A stretch of 64,000 nucleotides of DNA. Origin: Natronorubrum sediminis. GTDB taxonomy: Archaea; Halobacteriota; Halobacteria; Halobacteriales; Natrialbaceae. The stretch's first letter is position 1, and each line of letters begins with the position of its first letter. Made by a program: the position numbers and the translations under genes. Below are positions 43,284-51,479 of this stretch, piece after piece. The stretch covers positions 186,001-250,000 of the forward strand of contig NZ_FNWL01000001.1 in the NCBI RefSeq assembly GCF_900108095.1. The letters run 5' to 3'. The notes under the pieces were generated by a model. That model was not told the origin of the DNA and searched no databases. It saw nothing but the letters and a program-made list of their open reading frames with translations.

Positions 43284-44210
43284 TTACCCTTTGCTCTCGG
43301 ACGGTTCCCACTCCTCCGGCACGTACTGCTGAAAGTTCGGTTCGTCTGCGATCGCTTCCGGGTAAAACAACTGCTCTCCTTCGACCGTGTACTCCTCGAT
43401 CAGTTCCTGTCCCTCGAGACTCGTGATGAATCCGATGTACGCCATCGCCAGATCGTACTCGACGGTTTCGTGTTCGGCCGGATCGACGGCGACGATTCCG
43501 TAGGGGTTCGCGAGGAGTTCCGGCCCGCCTTCGATCGGTCCCTCGACGTGAATCTCGAGGTCGAGTTCGGTTTGCATCGAGAGGTACGTCCCCCGGTCAG
43601 CGAGCGTGTATCCGCCGCCTTGGTCCGTCTGAATGAGGACGTCACCCATTCCGCTGCCGGCCTCCTGATACTCGCCGCGGTCGTCGCCGACGCCCGCTTC
43701 CTCCCAGATTTCGAGTTCTTTCGTGTGGGTTCCGGAGTCGTCGCCACGCGAGACGAACGTCGAGTCCGTGTCGGCGATCGTCGCGAACGCTTCTTCGATG
43801 TCGTCCCCGCCACCGATGTCCGCCGGGTCGTCGGGGTCGCCGACGACGATGAAATCGTTGAACATCAGATCGCGTCGGTTGACGCCGTAGCCCTCTTCGA
43901 GGAACTCGTCCTCTTGGGAACGGGCGTGGACCATTACCACGTCCGAATCGCCGCTGCGAGCCGTCTCGAGTGCGGCCCCTGTCCCCTGTCCGATGGTTTC
44001 GACGGTGACACCGAATCGGTCCTCGAACGCCAGATTGAGTTCGTCCAGCAGCCCCGTGTCGTAGGTGCTCGTGGTCGTGGTGAGTCGAAGCGTCTCGCCG
44101 TGTATGCTTGCCCCATCCGGGTCTTCCTCACCGAGTCCGACACACCCTGCGAACCCGATAGCACCAGCGCTCCCCAGACCGGTGAGTATACGCCGGCGAT
44201 GTATCGTCAT
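43284..44210 (-). CDS. tupA: Tungstate-binding lipoprotein
   Basis: The 308-residue protein has a Tat/lipoprotein leader (IHRRRILTG, then IGFAGC) and the TupA oxyanion segment [18 protein letters not shown]. It continues with [20 protein letters not shown] and [19 protein letters not shown], then [18 protein letters not shown]. These mark a tungstate (or molybdate) binding protein; tungstate is favoured because TTTS in this position is the TupA pattern. I chose ATG 44210, where the twin-Arg signal begins. Confidence 0.92.
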   Translation of the reverse strand: MTIHRRRILTGLGSAGAIGFAGCVGLGEEDPDGASIHGETLRLTTTTSTYDTGLLDELNLAFEDRFGVTVETIGQGTGAALETARSGDSDVVMVHARSQEDEFLEEGYGVNRRDLMFNDFIVVGDPDDPADIGGGDDIEEAFATIADTDSTFVSRGDDSGTHTKELEIWEEAGVGDDRGEYQEAGSGMGDVLIQTDQGGGYTLADRGTYLSMQTELDLEIHVEGPIEGGPELLANPYGIVAVDPAEHETVEYDLAMAYIGFITSLEGQELIEEYTVEGEQLFYPEAIADEPNFQQYVPEEWEPSESKG

Positions 44211-44569
44211 GGACACCACGTCGAAGGCCACACACATATGTGTTTTGGGATGGCGAAACGAGGATTGGTTTCCCAAACCGTGATGAGTTCGATATGTGGC
44301 CTCGGAGTAACCTATTTCGATTACTTTCCACTACTTTCGGAACGGGATCTGTTCACGATATTCGCACACAGTGTCCGCTCACACACACGTCGAGTGCATG
44401 CGAACGGACACCTCGCTCGGACGAAGACCCAGTGACTCGCTGTACACGAGACTCCCTCAGGGCGAAGTTGGATATCTTCCTCGAGCCGAATGTTCCGAAA
44501 TTGGGTATCCGACCGCTCGCTACAAAAACAACGGTCGCAGGCCGCAGATTTCAGTCGGCGTCGTCCTGC
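44211..44569. other. Non-coding gap between tupA and the CoA-transferase
   Basis: No gene is evident. It contains the tupA promoter region, a 12-bp palindrome (annotated separately) and an inverted repeat GGTTT-CCC-AAACC at 44268-44280. The rest is GC-rich with antisense shadow frames continuing from the CoA-transferase. Confidence 0.45.
44232..44243. promoter_or_regulatory. Palindrome ACACATATGTGT upstream of tupA
   Basis: This perfect 12-bp palindrome lies 22-33 bases before the tupA start, at or next to the likely TATA/transcription-start position. The ModE-like regulator encoded downstream in the same operon is the obvious candidate to bind it. This is inference only. Confidence 0.45.
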
Positions 44570-45742
44570 TCAGTCGTCGGCCGTCGTTTCGGCTTCTTCG
44601 CCGAGTATCTCCTCGCGGTGCTCGTCGAGCAACGGTGCGCGACCGCGGGGTTGGGGCGTCGTCTCGCTCATCTTGATCGGGTTGCCCGCGATTTCGACGT
44701 CGCGGTCGGCACCAGGCTGTTCGACGGGGACGAGCATATCCCGGATGCGGACGTGTTCGTCCTCGAAGATTTCCTCGGTGGTCTGGACTTTGGCGGCCGG
44801 AACCCGCCCTTCGAGTTTGCCCACCAGTTCTTCGTTCGTCTGCTCGAGGGTCCAGTTGGCGATTTCGTCCCGGAGAATCTCTCGGTTCTCGAGGCGCTCT
44901 GGCGTCGTCGGGTACGATTCGGAGAGGTCCTCGCGACCCATTATCTCACAGAGTTCGGCCCAGTGGTTGTTGTTGAACGCGGCGATGACGGCGTAGCCGT
45001 CTGCGGTTTCGAAGGCGTTGTAGGGAAACAGCGTCGGGTGGGAGTTGCCCCGTCGGGAGGGTGCTTCTCCGGAGTACGACTGCTGGTAGATCGCGCGTTC
45101 GGTGAAACTGATCATGGAGTCGTACATGCCGGTGTCGACGTACTGGCCCTCGCCAGTCTGTTCGCGGTGATTCACGGCTGCGAGGATCCCGATGCAGTTC
45201 AGCGTCGCGGTAAAGAGATCACCGACGCCGGGGCCGGTTTTGGTCGGTGGACCGTCCGGTTGCCCAGTCGTTTCCATTACGCCGCCAAGCGCCTGGGCGA
45301 TGAGATCGAACGACGGCTGGCCTTGACGATCTGTTTCGCCCGTACGCGGGTCACCGAACCCGCGAATCGAGGAATAGATGAGATTCTCGTTGTACTCGGT
45401 GAGCGTCTCGTAGCCCAGATCGTACTTCTCCATCGTCCCGGCGCGGTAGTTCTCGACGACGATGTCGGCTTCTTCGACGAGCGAGAGGAAATCGTCGCGA
45501 TCCGTTTCGTCCCCGAGGTTGAGTTCGATACTCTTCTTGCCGCGATTGACGCTCTGAAAGTACCCGCCGTAGGCTTCTTTCTCGGAGTCCGCGACGAACG
45601 GTGGAAACGACCGAATCATATCGCCACCCGGACGCTCGATCTTGACGACGTCAGCGCCCATATCCGCGAGTAACATCGTGCAGTACGGCCCAGCAAGCAC
45701 CTGGGTCAGATCGAGCACGCGTAGATTCGAAAGTGCTCCCAT
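44570..45742 (-). CDS. Class III CoA-transferase, probably succinyl-CoA:mesaconate CoA-transferase
   Basis: The 390-residue protein is a CaiB/Frc-type CoA-transferase: RVLDLTQVLAGPYCTMLLAD with ADVVKIERPGGD. The Asp used as the covalent acid falls in VGDLFTATLNCIGILAAVNH (about 175). Next to a glutamate mutase, methylaspartase and mesaconyl-CoA hydratase cluster, the likely job is moving CoA to mesaconate, known in the haloarchaeal methylaspartate cycle. I chose ATG 45742, since 16 codons upstream do not resemble the family. It is divergent from the mutase genes, with a shared control region. Confidence 0.85.
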   Translation of the reverse strand: MGALSNLRVLDLTQVLAGPYCTMLLADMGADVVKIERPGGDMIRSFPPFVADSEKEAYGGYFQSVNRGKKSIELNLGDETDRDDFLSLVEEADIVVENYRAGTMEKYDLGYETLTEYNENLIYSSIRGFGDPRTGETDRQGQPSFDLIAQALGGVMETTGQPDGPPTKTGPGVGDLFTATLNCIGILAAVNHREQTGEGQYVDTGMYDSMISFTERAIYQQSYSGEAPSRRGNSHPTLFPYNAFETADGYAVIAAFNNNHWAELCEIMGREDLSESYPTTPERLENREILRDEIANWTLEQTNEELVGKLEGRVPAAKVQTTEEIFEDEHVRIRDMLVPVEQPGADRDVEIAGNPIKMSETTPQPRGRAPLLDEHREEILGEEAETTADD

Positions 45743-45862
45743 GTACCGGTCACTTCTAAAACCACGACCAAAACCCTTACCATCGATCATGTATATTGTG
45801 TCGCTGTGCCATAGGGGGGCTGTAAGGATGTTTAAGGAGTATTATCATGGAAGATCATTAGG

Positions 45863-45868
45863 TTTATA
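45863..45868 (+). promoter_or_regulatory. TATA element for the methylaspartate operon
   Basis: TTTATA at 45863-45868 sits about 28 bases before the ATG at 45896, so transcription should start at or just before the start codon (leaderless mRNA), as is common in haloarchaea. The divergent CoA-transferase lies across the same spacer. Confidence 0.5.
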
Positions 45869-45895
45869 GTGGCGTTCCTCATGATTCATCATACG

Positions 45896-46336
45896 ATGTC
45901 CCAAACGGTCGTCCTCGGCGTGATCGGTTCCGATGCACACGTCGTTGGAATCACAATCTTAGAGCAGGCCTTCAGTGCAGCAGGCTTCGACGTTGTCAAC
46001 CTCGGTGTCCAAACCTCCCAAGAGGAGTTCGCCGAGGAAGCCGTAGACCACGACGCCGAGGCCGTACTGGTCTCTTCGCTCTACGGCCACGCCGAGCAAG
46101 ACTGTCAGGGATTCCACGAGGTCCTCGCAGAATCCGACGTCGACGCCGTCACCTACATCGGTGGCAACCTCGCCGTCGGACAGGACGAGTTCGACCAGAC
46201 CCGCCGGACGTTTCGCGAGCTCGGCTTCGACCGCGTCTTCGACTCAGAAACGGACCCGGAAGACGCGATCGAGGCGCTCCGAGAGGACCTACAAATCACA
46301 CCGACCGAGTCTGAACGCGCTACTATCAGTTCCTAG
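45896..46336 (+). CDS. glmS: Glutamate mutase, S (sigma) subunit
   Basis: The 146-residue protein is a B12-binding domain: SDAHVVGITILEQAFSAAGF carries DxHxxG, whose His binds cobalt. It continues with LVSSLYGHAEQD and VTYIGGNLAVGQDEFD. With the E subunit it isomerises glutamate to (2S,3S)-3-methylaspartate. The ATG at 45896 is in the right place for a leaderless start. Its stop is directly joined to the next ATG. Confidence 0.92.
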   Translation: MSQTVVLGVIGSDAHVVGITILEQAFSAAGFDVVNLGVQTSQEEFAEEAVDHDAEAVLVSSLYGHAEQDCQGFHEVLAESDVDAVTYIGGNLAVGQDEFDQTRRTFRELGFDRVFDSETDPEDAIEALREDLQITPTESERATISS

Positions 46337-47770
46337 ATGATACGAGACGAACGTATTCCAGCCGACGAGCTACGGCGTATCGACGAAGAGATTCGGTCTG
46401 ACTGGGAGACGGGTGCGGACGTCGACTTCGAGGAGGCAATCGAGTACCACGAGTCGCTGCCAGATCGCAAGCGATTCGCGGACGTCCTCGAGTCGGCCGA
46501 CAAACCCCTCTTGCAACCTCGAGCCGGCGTTCCCCGGCTCGACGATCAGATCGAACTCTCGAAATACCTCCACGAGGAGGGGCAGGCGGATCTCATCCCA
46601 ACGACGATCGACTCCTACACGCGCGACAACGAGTACGAAAAAGCCCAGCAGGGTCTCGAGAAGGCTCGAGAGACCGGCGACGACACGCTCAACGGATTCC
46701 CGGCGGTTAACCACGGCGTCGACGGCTGTCGGAAGTTGATCGACGCGGTCGACGCACCAATCGAGGTGCGCCACGGCACGCCGGACGCTCGACTGCTGGC
46801 GGCGATCACCTTCGCCGGCGGCTTCCAGAGCTTCGAGGGCGGCCCGATCTCCTACAACATCCCCTACACGAAACGTCACGGGCTCGAGGAGACGATCGAG
46901 CGCTGGCAGTTCGTGGACAGACTGGCGGGAGCCTACACCGAACGCGGCATCCGGATCAACCGGGAGCCCTTCGGTCCGCTGACGGGGACGCTCGTCCCGC
47001 CGTCGATTGCAATCGCGATTATGATCGTCGAGGGGCAACTCGCGGCGACGCAGGGCGTCCGCTCGATCACCCTCGGCTACGGGCAGGTCGGCAACGTCGT
47101 CCAGGACGTCGCCGCGTTGAACGCACTCAAGAAGTTGGGCAACGAGTACCTCCCCGACGAGGTCGTCGTTACGACCGTCTTCCACGAGTGGATGGGTGGC
47201 TTCCCGCCGGACGAGGCCCGCGCCAACGGCGTGATCAGCCTCGGCGGGATGACTGCTGCCATCGCACAGCCGGATAAGGTCATCACCAAATCGCCACAGG
47301 AGTTCCAGGGCGTGCCGACGAAGGAGGCGAACGCCTCCGGCCTGCGCACGACGCGACAGGTTATCGACATGGCTATCGAGCAGAAGATCGACATCGACGG
47401 CATCGAGGAGGAACAGGACCTCATCGAGCGGGAGACGCGGTGTCTGATGGACACGATCTTTACCCACGGCGACGGCGACGTCGTCCAGGGGACGCTCAAG
47501 GCGTTCGATTCCGGGGCACTCGACGTGCCGTTCGCCCCGAGTGACAGCGCACGCGGTGCGGTCCTCCCCGCTCGAGACGACGACGGTCGGGTCCGAATCT
47601 TCGAGTGGGCCGATCTCGATATGGACGACGACATCAAAGAGATTCACAAGGCGCGACTCTCACAACGTGCGGATACCGAGGGTCGCAAACAGTCGTTCCG
47701 AATGGTTGCAGACGACGTGGACGCGATCAGCGACGGGAAACTCATCGGCAGACCACAGGGTGACGTCTAA
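46337..47770 (+). CDS. glmE: Glutamate mutase, E (epsilon) catalytic subunit
   Basis: The 477-residue protein is the TIM-barrel catalytic subunit. Early segments are PLLQPRAGVPRLDDQIELSK and TTIDSYTRDNEYEKAQQGLE. It has VNHGVDGCRKLIDAVDAPIE with the substrate Arg in the next segment (VRHGTPDARLL), and later FEGGPISYNIPYTK and REPFGPLTGTLVPPSIA. It begins exactly one base after the S-subunit stop and ends against the methylaspartase ATG, so the three are translationally coupled. Confidence 0.95.
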   Translation: MIRDERIPADELRRIDEEIRSDWETGADVDFEEAIEYHESLPDRKRFADVLESADKPLLQPRAGVPRLDDQIELSKYLHEEGQADLIPTTIDSYTRDNEYEKAQQGLEKARETGDDTLNGFPAVNHGVDGCRKLIDAVDAPIEVRHGTPDARLLAAITFAGGFQSFEGGPISYNIPYTKRHGLEETIERWQFVDRLAGAYTERGIRINREPFGPLTGTLVPPSIAIAIMIVEGQLAATQGVRSITLGYGQVGNVVQDVAALNALKKLGNEYLPDEVVVTTVFHEWMGGFPPDEARANGVISLGGMTAAIAQPDKVITKSPQEFQGVPTKEANASGLRTTRQVIDMAIEQKIDIDGIEEEQDLIERETRCLMDTIFTHGDGDVVQGTLKAFDSGALDVPFAPSDSARGAVLPARDDDGRVRIFEWADLDMDDDIKEIHKARLSQRADTEGRKQSFRMVADDVDAISDGKLIGRPQGDV

Positions 47771-49048
47771 ATGGAAATTACAGGATTATACGCGACGCCC
47801 GGCTACTCCGGGTTCTTCTTCGACGACCAGCGCGCGATCAAGCAGGGAGCACAGCAAGATGGATTCACGTACACGGGGACCCCCGTCACGGAGGGCTTCG
47901 ACGAGATTCGCCAGGCTGGCGAAACGCTCATCGTCGACATCGAACTCGCAAACGGCACCGTCGTTCGCGGTGACTGTGCCGCCGTACAGTACTCCGGCGC
48001 AGGGGGACGCGACCCGCTGTTCAAAGCCGAGGAGTACGCACCCGTCGTCGAGGGGCCACTCGCCGAGGAACTCGAGGGCCGTGACGCCACTGCGTTCCTC
48101 GAGAACGCCGAGACGCTCGAGGAGCTACAAGTGGATGGAACGCGCCTCCACACGGCAATTCGCTACGGCGTCTCACAGGCCTTGCTCGCCGCCGCGGCTG
48201 AAGCGGACAACACGACGCAGACGGACGTGCTGGCCGACGCCCTCGGGACCGAGCCTGCCGAAGAACCGGTCCCGGTCTTCGGCCAATCCGGCGACGCTCG
48301 CTACACCAACACCGAGAAAATGTTCGTCAAGGGCGTGCCCGTCTTGCCACACGCGCTGATCAACAGCGTCGAGAAAATCGGCGAAGATGGCGGGACCTTA
48401 CTCGAGTACGTCGAGTGGCTCACGGAGCGCTCACAGGAACTCGGCCCCGACGGCTACGACCCCCGATTCCACATCGACGTGTACGGGATGATCGGCGAGG
48501 TCTTCGGTGCCCCCTACGACCGCGACGAGGTTGTCGAGTACTTCGCCGACCTGGAGGAGGCCGCCGCACCCTACCCGCTTCAGATCGAAGGGCCGATGGA
48601 TGTCGGCGCTCGCGCGGAACAGATCGAGGCGATGGTCGAACTCCGCGATGGACTCGCTGACGCCGGTGTCGACGTCGACATCGTCGCCGACGAGTGGTGT
48701 AACACCTTCGAGGACGTGCAGGCGTTCGTCGACGCTGGAGCGGCCGACATCGTGCAGATCAAGACGCCCGACCTCGGTGGCATTCACCGGAGCGGACAGG
48801 CAGTTCGCTACTGCGAGGGAACCGACACTCGAGCGTATCTCGGCGGGACGTGCAACGAAACGGAAATTTCTTCGCGGGCCTGCGCACACGTCGCGCTCGC
48901 GACGAACGCCGCGCAGGTGCTCGCAAAGCCCGGTATGGGATTCGACGAGGGCTACATGATCGTCGAGAACGAGATGCGGCGAACGATCGCCCGACGCGAA
49001 CGGGAACAGTTAACAGCAGACGCGGATGAGGTGACAGCAGATGACTGA
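47771..49048 (+). CDS. mal: Methylaspartate ammonia-lyase
   Basis: The 425-residue enzyme removes ammonia from 3-methylaspartate to give mesaconate. It is an enolase-superfamily barrel: an N-terminal cap with GFFFDDQRAIKQGAQQDGFT, and a barrel with FHIDVYGMIGEVFG and LQIEGPMDVG. The catalytic Lys lies in DIVQIKTPDLGGIHRSG (about 335), and CNETEISSRACAHVALA closes it. The length is normal. It starts one base after the E-subunit stop. Confidence 0.95.
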   Translation: MEITGLYATPGYSGFFFDDQRAIKQGAQQDGFTYTGTPVTEGFDEIRQAGETLIVDIELANGTVVRGDCAAVQYSGAGGRDPLFKAEEYAPVVEGPLAEELEGRDATAFLENAETLEELQVDGTRLHTAIRYGVSQALLAAAAEADNTTQTDVLADALGTEPAEEPVPVFGQSGDARYTNTEKMFVKGVPVLPHALINSVEKIGEDGGTLLEYVEWLTERSQELGPDGYDPRFHIDVYGMIGEVFGAPYDRDEVVEYFADLEEAAAPYPLQIEGPMDVGARAEQIEAMVELRDGLADAGVDVDIVADEWCNTFEDVQAFVDAGAADIVQIKTPDLGGIHRSGQAVRYCEGTDTRAYLGGTCNETEISSRACAHVALATNAAQVLAKPGMGFDEGYMIVENEMRRTIARREREQLTADADEVTADD

Positions 49049-50102
49049 GTGGACTGATCCTGAGACGTTCGCACAGGCACTCGAGCAGGTCGAGACCAAA
49101 GAGAAAGGAAACTGTTTTGAGGACTTTGCGGAGGGAGACGTCATCGAACACGATCCCGGCCTCACGCTCACCCAATTCGGGAACGAACAGTGGATGGGCC
49201 AGACGCTGAACCACGACCCGGCGTACTGGCGTACCGACGCCGCCGAGGCGCGTGGATTCGACGAACCGCCGGTTCACCCCGACTACCTGACGGCTGCGAC
49301 GCTTGGCATCACCGTCGAGGACCTGAGTGAGAAAGGTGGCTACTTCCTCGGTCGAACCGACGTTCGCTTCCCCGAGACGCCGGTGTACACGGGCACCGAA
49401 CTTCACGTCGAAAGCGAAGTCGTCAACCGGGCGACCTCGAGTTCCCGACCGGAGTACGGCATCGTCTCCTGGCGAACTCGCGGCAAAGACGCCGAAACGG
49501 GCGACGTGTTGTGTTCGTACGAACGGACGAACATGATCCCCCGACGCGACCCAGTCGCGACTGACGGGAGCGGTGCGACAGCGACCGAGGAGGACGACGG
49601 CCCTGACCTCCCATCGGAGTTCGTAACGCCGGAGGGTGGCTACTTCGAGGATTTCGTCGAGGCACTCGAGAACGCAGCGGACGAAGACGCTGCCGTCGCC
49701 TACCGCCACGAGCGCGGTCGCACCCAAGATGACGTAACGGTCGCACAGCTCCCGCTGTCGACGCTGAACACGGCCAAACAACACCACAACGTCGACGTTA
49801 TGTCTGACTCGCCCTCGGGTAACATCGTCACCTACGGCGACGTGACCCGTTCGACCGCGCTGGGCCACGCTCGTTCGGACGAGCAGACGTGGCGCGAGGT
49901 CGGCTTCGACGACGAATCCTTCCACACGTTCGTCGCCGTCGGCGACACCGTCTACGCGTTCACGCGCGTTCTCTCCGCCGAAGACGACGCCTCGAGCGAC
50001 CGGGCAGGGACCGTCACCTTCGAGCACATCGCGTTCAACCAAGACGACGAACCCGTCTACTCGGGAACACGAACGGCGGAAATTCAAAAGCGTTCTAACT
50101 AA
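49041..50102 (+). CDS. mch: Mesaconyl-CoA hydratase
   Basis: The 353-residue protein is a double hotdog (MaoC-type) hydratase. An N-terminal half has GNCFEDFAEGDVIEHDPGL and RTDVRFPETPVYTGTEL. A C-terminal half has TVAQLPLSTLNTAKQHHNVD and THRSTALGHARSDEQTWREV-like text with GFDDESFHTFVAVGDTVYAF. It adds water to mesaconyl-CoA to give beta-methylmalyl-CoA. It overlaps methylaspartase by eight bases. It is longer than single-domain MaoC proteins, as expected. Confidence 0.93.
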   Translation: MTEWTDPETFAQALEQVETKEKGNCFEDFAEGDVIEHDPGLTLTQFGNEQWMGQTLNHDPAYWRTDAAEARGFDEPPVHPDYLTAATLGITVEDLSEKGGYFLGRTDVRFPETPVYTGTELHVESEVVNRATSSSRPEYGIVSWRTRGKDAETGDVLCSYERTNMIPRRDPVATDGSGATATEEDDGPDLPSEFVTPEGGYFEDFVEALENAADEDAAVAYRHERGRTQDDVTVAQLPLSTLNTAKQHHNVDVMSDSPSGNIVTYGDVTRSTALGHARSDEQTWREVGFDDESFHTFVAVGDTVYAFTRVLSAEDDASSDRAGTVTFEHIAFNQDDEPVYSGTRTAEIQKRSN

Positions 50103-50163
50103 CACGAACGAACATCACAATCGACTGCACTCACGACCATATCCACGACTTCAAATTCCAACG

Positions 50164-51207
50164 ATGACAGACGACACTCGACTCTGCCGAACCTTCCAGA
50201 CTGCACCGGCCGCCGTTCCGAAAGACGACTCGGCGAAGTACCTGCGCTCCGGCCTCGAGGCCGAAGGCTTCCAAGCACCCGACTGGCTCGTCCCCGACAT
50301 GGAAGACGGGACCGCGCCGAATATGAAAGACAAGGGCCTCGAGAACACCATCGAACTCGTCCCCGAACACGACTTCGCGGGCGAAATCTGGCCCCGCGTC
50401 GAGTGGAGCTACGAGGACGAATCGTTCCGCTCGCGCGGTCGTGAACAGATCGACCAGCTTGTGGGCGAAATTGGCGACGAGATCGAAGGCGTCGTCGTCC
50501 CCAAGGTTGGCCGCGTCGAAGACGTCGAACGAGCCGCCGAAGCCGTCGCGGAAGCGGAATCGGAACACGGCCACGCAGACGGTTCGATCAAGCTCGCGAT
50601 CATCGTCGAAACCGGTCGCGCACGCTCGGACCTCCGCGAAATCTCGAAGTTCGGCGAGGAGTCCCGTCTCACCGCACTGGTCTTCGGGCCCGTCGATTAC
50701 GCCGCCGAACTCGGCGCTCGTGACCTCGGTGACGGCCGCCCGCGCTGGGACGCGCTTCTCGAGGAACTCTCGAACGAAGCGAGTGCCGGTGATCTCCTCT
50801 GTATCGGTGGTCCCTTCGACGACCTCTTCAAGGAACGCGCCGGCCTGACGTACTACAACGCCGACGCCTACGCGGACCAGGTCGAACACGAAGCCCACCT
50901 CGGACTCGACGGCTCCTGGTCGCTGTATCCAAAGCAGACCGTCCAGGCCAACACGGTTCACATGCCGACGCCCGAGGAACTCGAGCGTGACGTGAGCAAG
51001 ATCGAGCGCTTCAACGAGGCGAAAGCCGAGGGGACCGGCGCGGTCACCCTCGACGGACAGATGGTCGACGAAGCCACGTTTAAGGTGTTCCGGAACACGG
51101 TCCAGCAGGTTCGTGCGATCGACGGCACCCGACCGGCTCAGACTGAAGAGTACTACGACGACGGGCTGTTGAGTCGCGCACGCGACCTCGACCTCTCCTA
51201 CCAGTAG
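50164..51207 (+). CDS. mcl: Beta-methylmalyl-CoA lyase (CitE-type)
   Basis: The 347-residue protein belongs to the HpcH/HpaI/CitE aldolase family: WLVPDMEDGTAPNMKDKGLE near residue 40, VVPKVGRVEDVERAAE, KLAIIVETGRARSDL with the metal Glu, and LVFGPVDYAAELGARDLGDG with its Asp. It splits beta-methylmalyl-CoA into glyoxylate and propionyl-CoA. It lies 61 bp after the hydratase in the same direction. Malate synthase, which would use glyoxylate, is not in the window. Confidence 0.92.
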   Translation: MTDDTRLCRTFQTAPAAVPKDDSAKYLRSGLEAEGFQAPDWLVPDMEDGTAPNMKDKGLENTIELVPEHDFAGEIWPRVEWSYEDESFRSRGREQIDQLVGEIGDEIEGVVVPKVGRVEDVERAAEAVAEAESEHGHADGSIKLAIIVETGRARSDLREISKFGEESRLTALVFGPVDYAAELGARDLGDGRPRWDALLEELSNEASAGDLLCIGGPFDDLFKERAGLTYYNADAYADQVEHEAHLGLDGSWSLYPKQTVQANTVHMPTPEELERDVSKIERFNEAKAEGTGAVTLDGQMVDEATFKVFRNTVQQVRAIDGTRPAQTEEYYDDGLLSRARDLDLSYQ

Positions 51208-51305
51208 CCAGACGCCCGAATCCGTTCGATTCTCTCGTTTTTTGCATCGAGACACACCATGTGAATTGTTCGCTGGGACTGTTCGTCACAAAACGCCTTT
51301 AACGG

Positions 51306-51325
51306 CTGACTGACTAGTCAGTCAG
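51306..51325. promoter_or_regulatory. Perfect 20-bp palindrome before the MATE leader ORF
   Basis: CTGACTGACTAGTCAGTCAG is a perfect 20-bp palindrome with internal TGAC repeats. It ends one base before the ATG at 51327. Its symmetry and position look like a TetR/MarR-family operator for a drug exporter. No regulator gene lies next to it. Confidence 0.6.
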
Positions 51326-51326
51326 T

Positions 51327-51479
51327 ATGTGGCAATCGAACGAACGGTCTCTGCGAATTACTCTCTGGCGGCTGTTATTCGGTAGGGTCCTCGAGCGAGT
51401 CCGACTGGCCGGTACTGGAGCTGTAGGCGCGTGGTTGGCGACCACGGCGACCGACCCTCCACTCGTTGGTGAACGATGA
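51327..51479 (+). CDS. 50-codon ORF coupled to the MATE exporter gene
   Basis: An ATG at 51327 opens a 50-codon frame that ends in TGA at 51477-51479, overlapping the MATE start (ATGA, bases 51476-51479). The product starts MWQSNERSLRITLWRLLFGR, is basic and amphipathic, and ends ATTATDPPLVGER. It may be a leader ORF that couples translation, or a real small protein; composition does not decide it. Its position directly after the palindrome supports expression with the exporter. Confidence 0.4.
   Translation: MWQSNERSLRITLWRLLFGRVLERVRLAGTGAVGAWLATTATDPPLVGER

Noticed and set aside
44240-45673. A 477-codon open frame on the plus strand opposite the CoA-transferase
   Set aside because: It is antisense to a clear CaiB-type gene; long antisense frames are expected in GC-rich haloarchaeal DNA and this one has no recognisable motif.
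48759-50105. A 448-codon minus-strand frame opposite mch
   Set aside because: It is a shadow of the hydratase and methylaspartase genes, with no ordered motifs.
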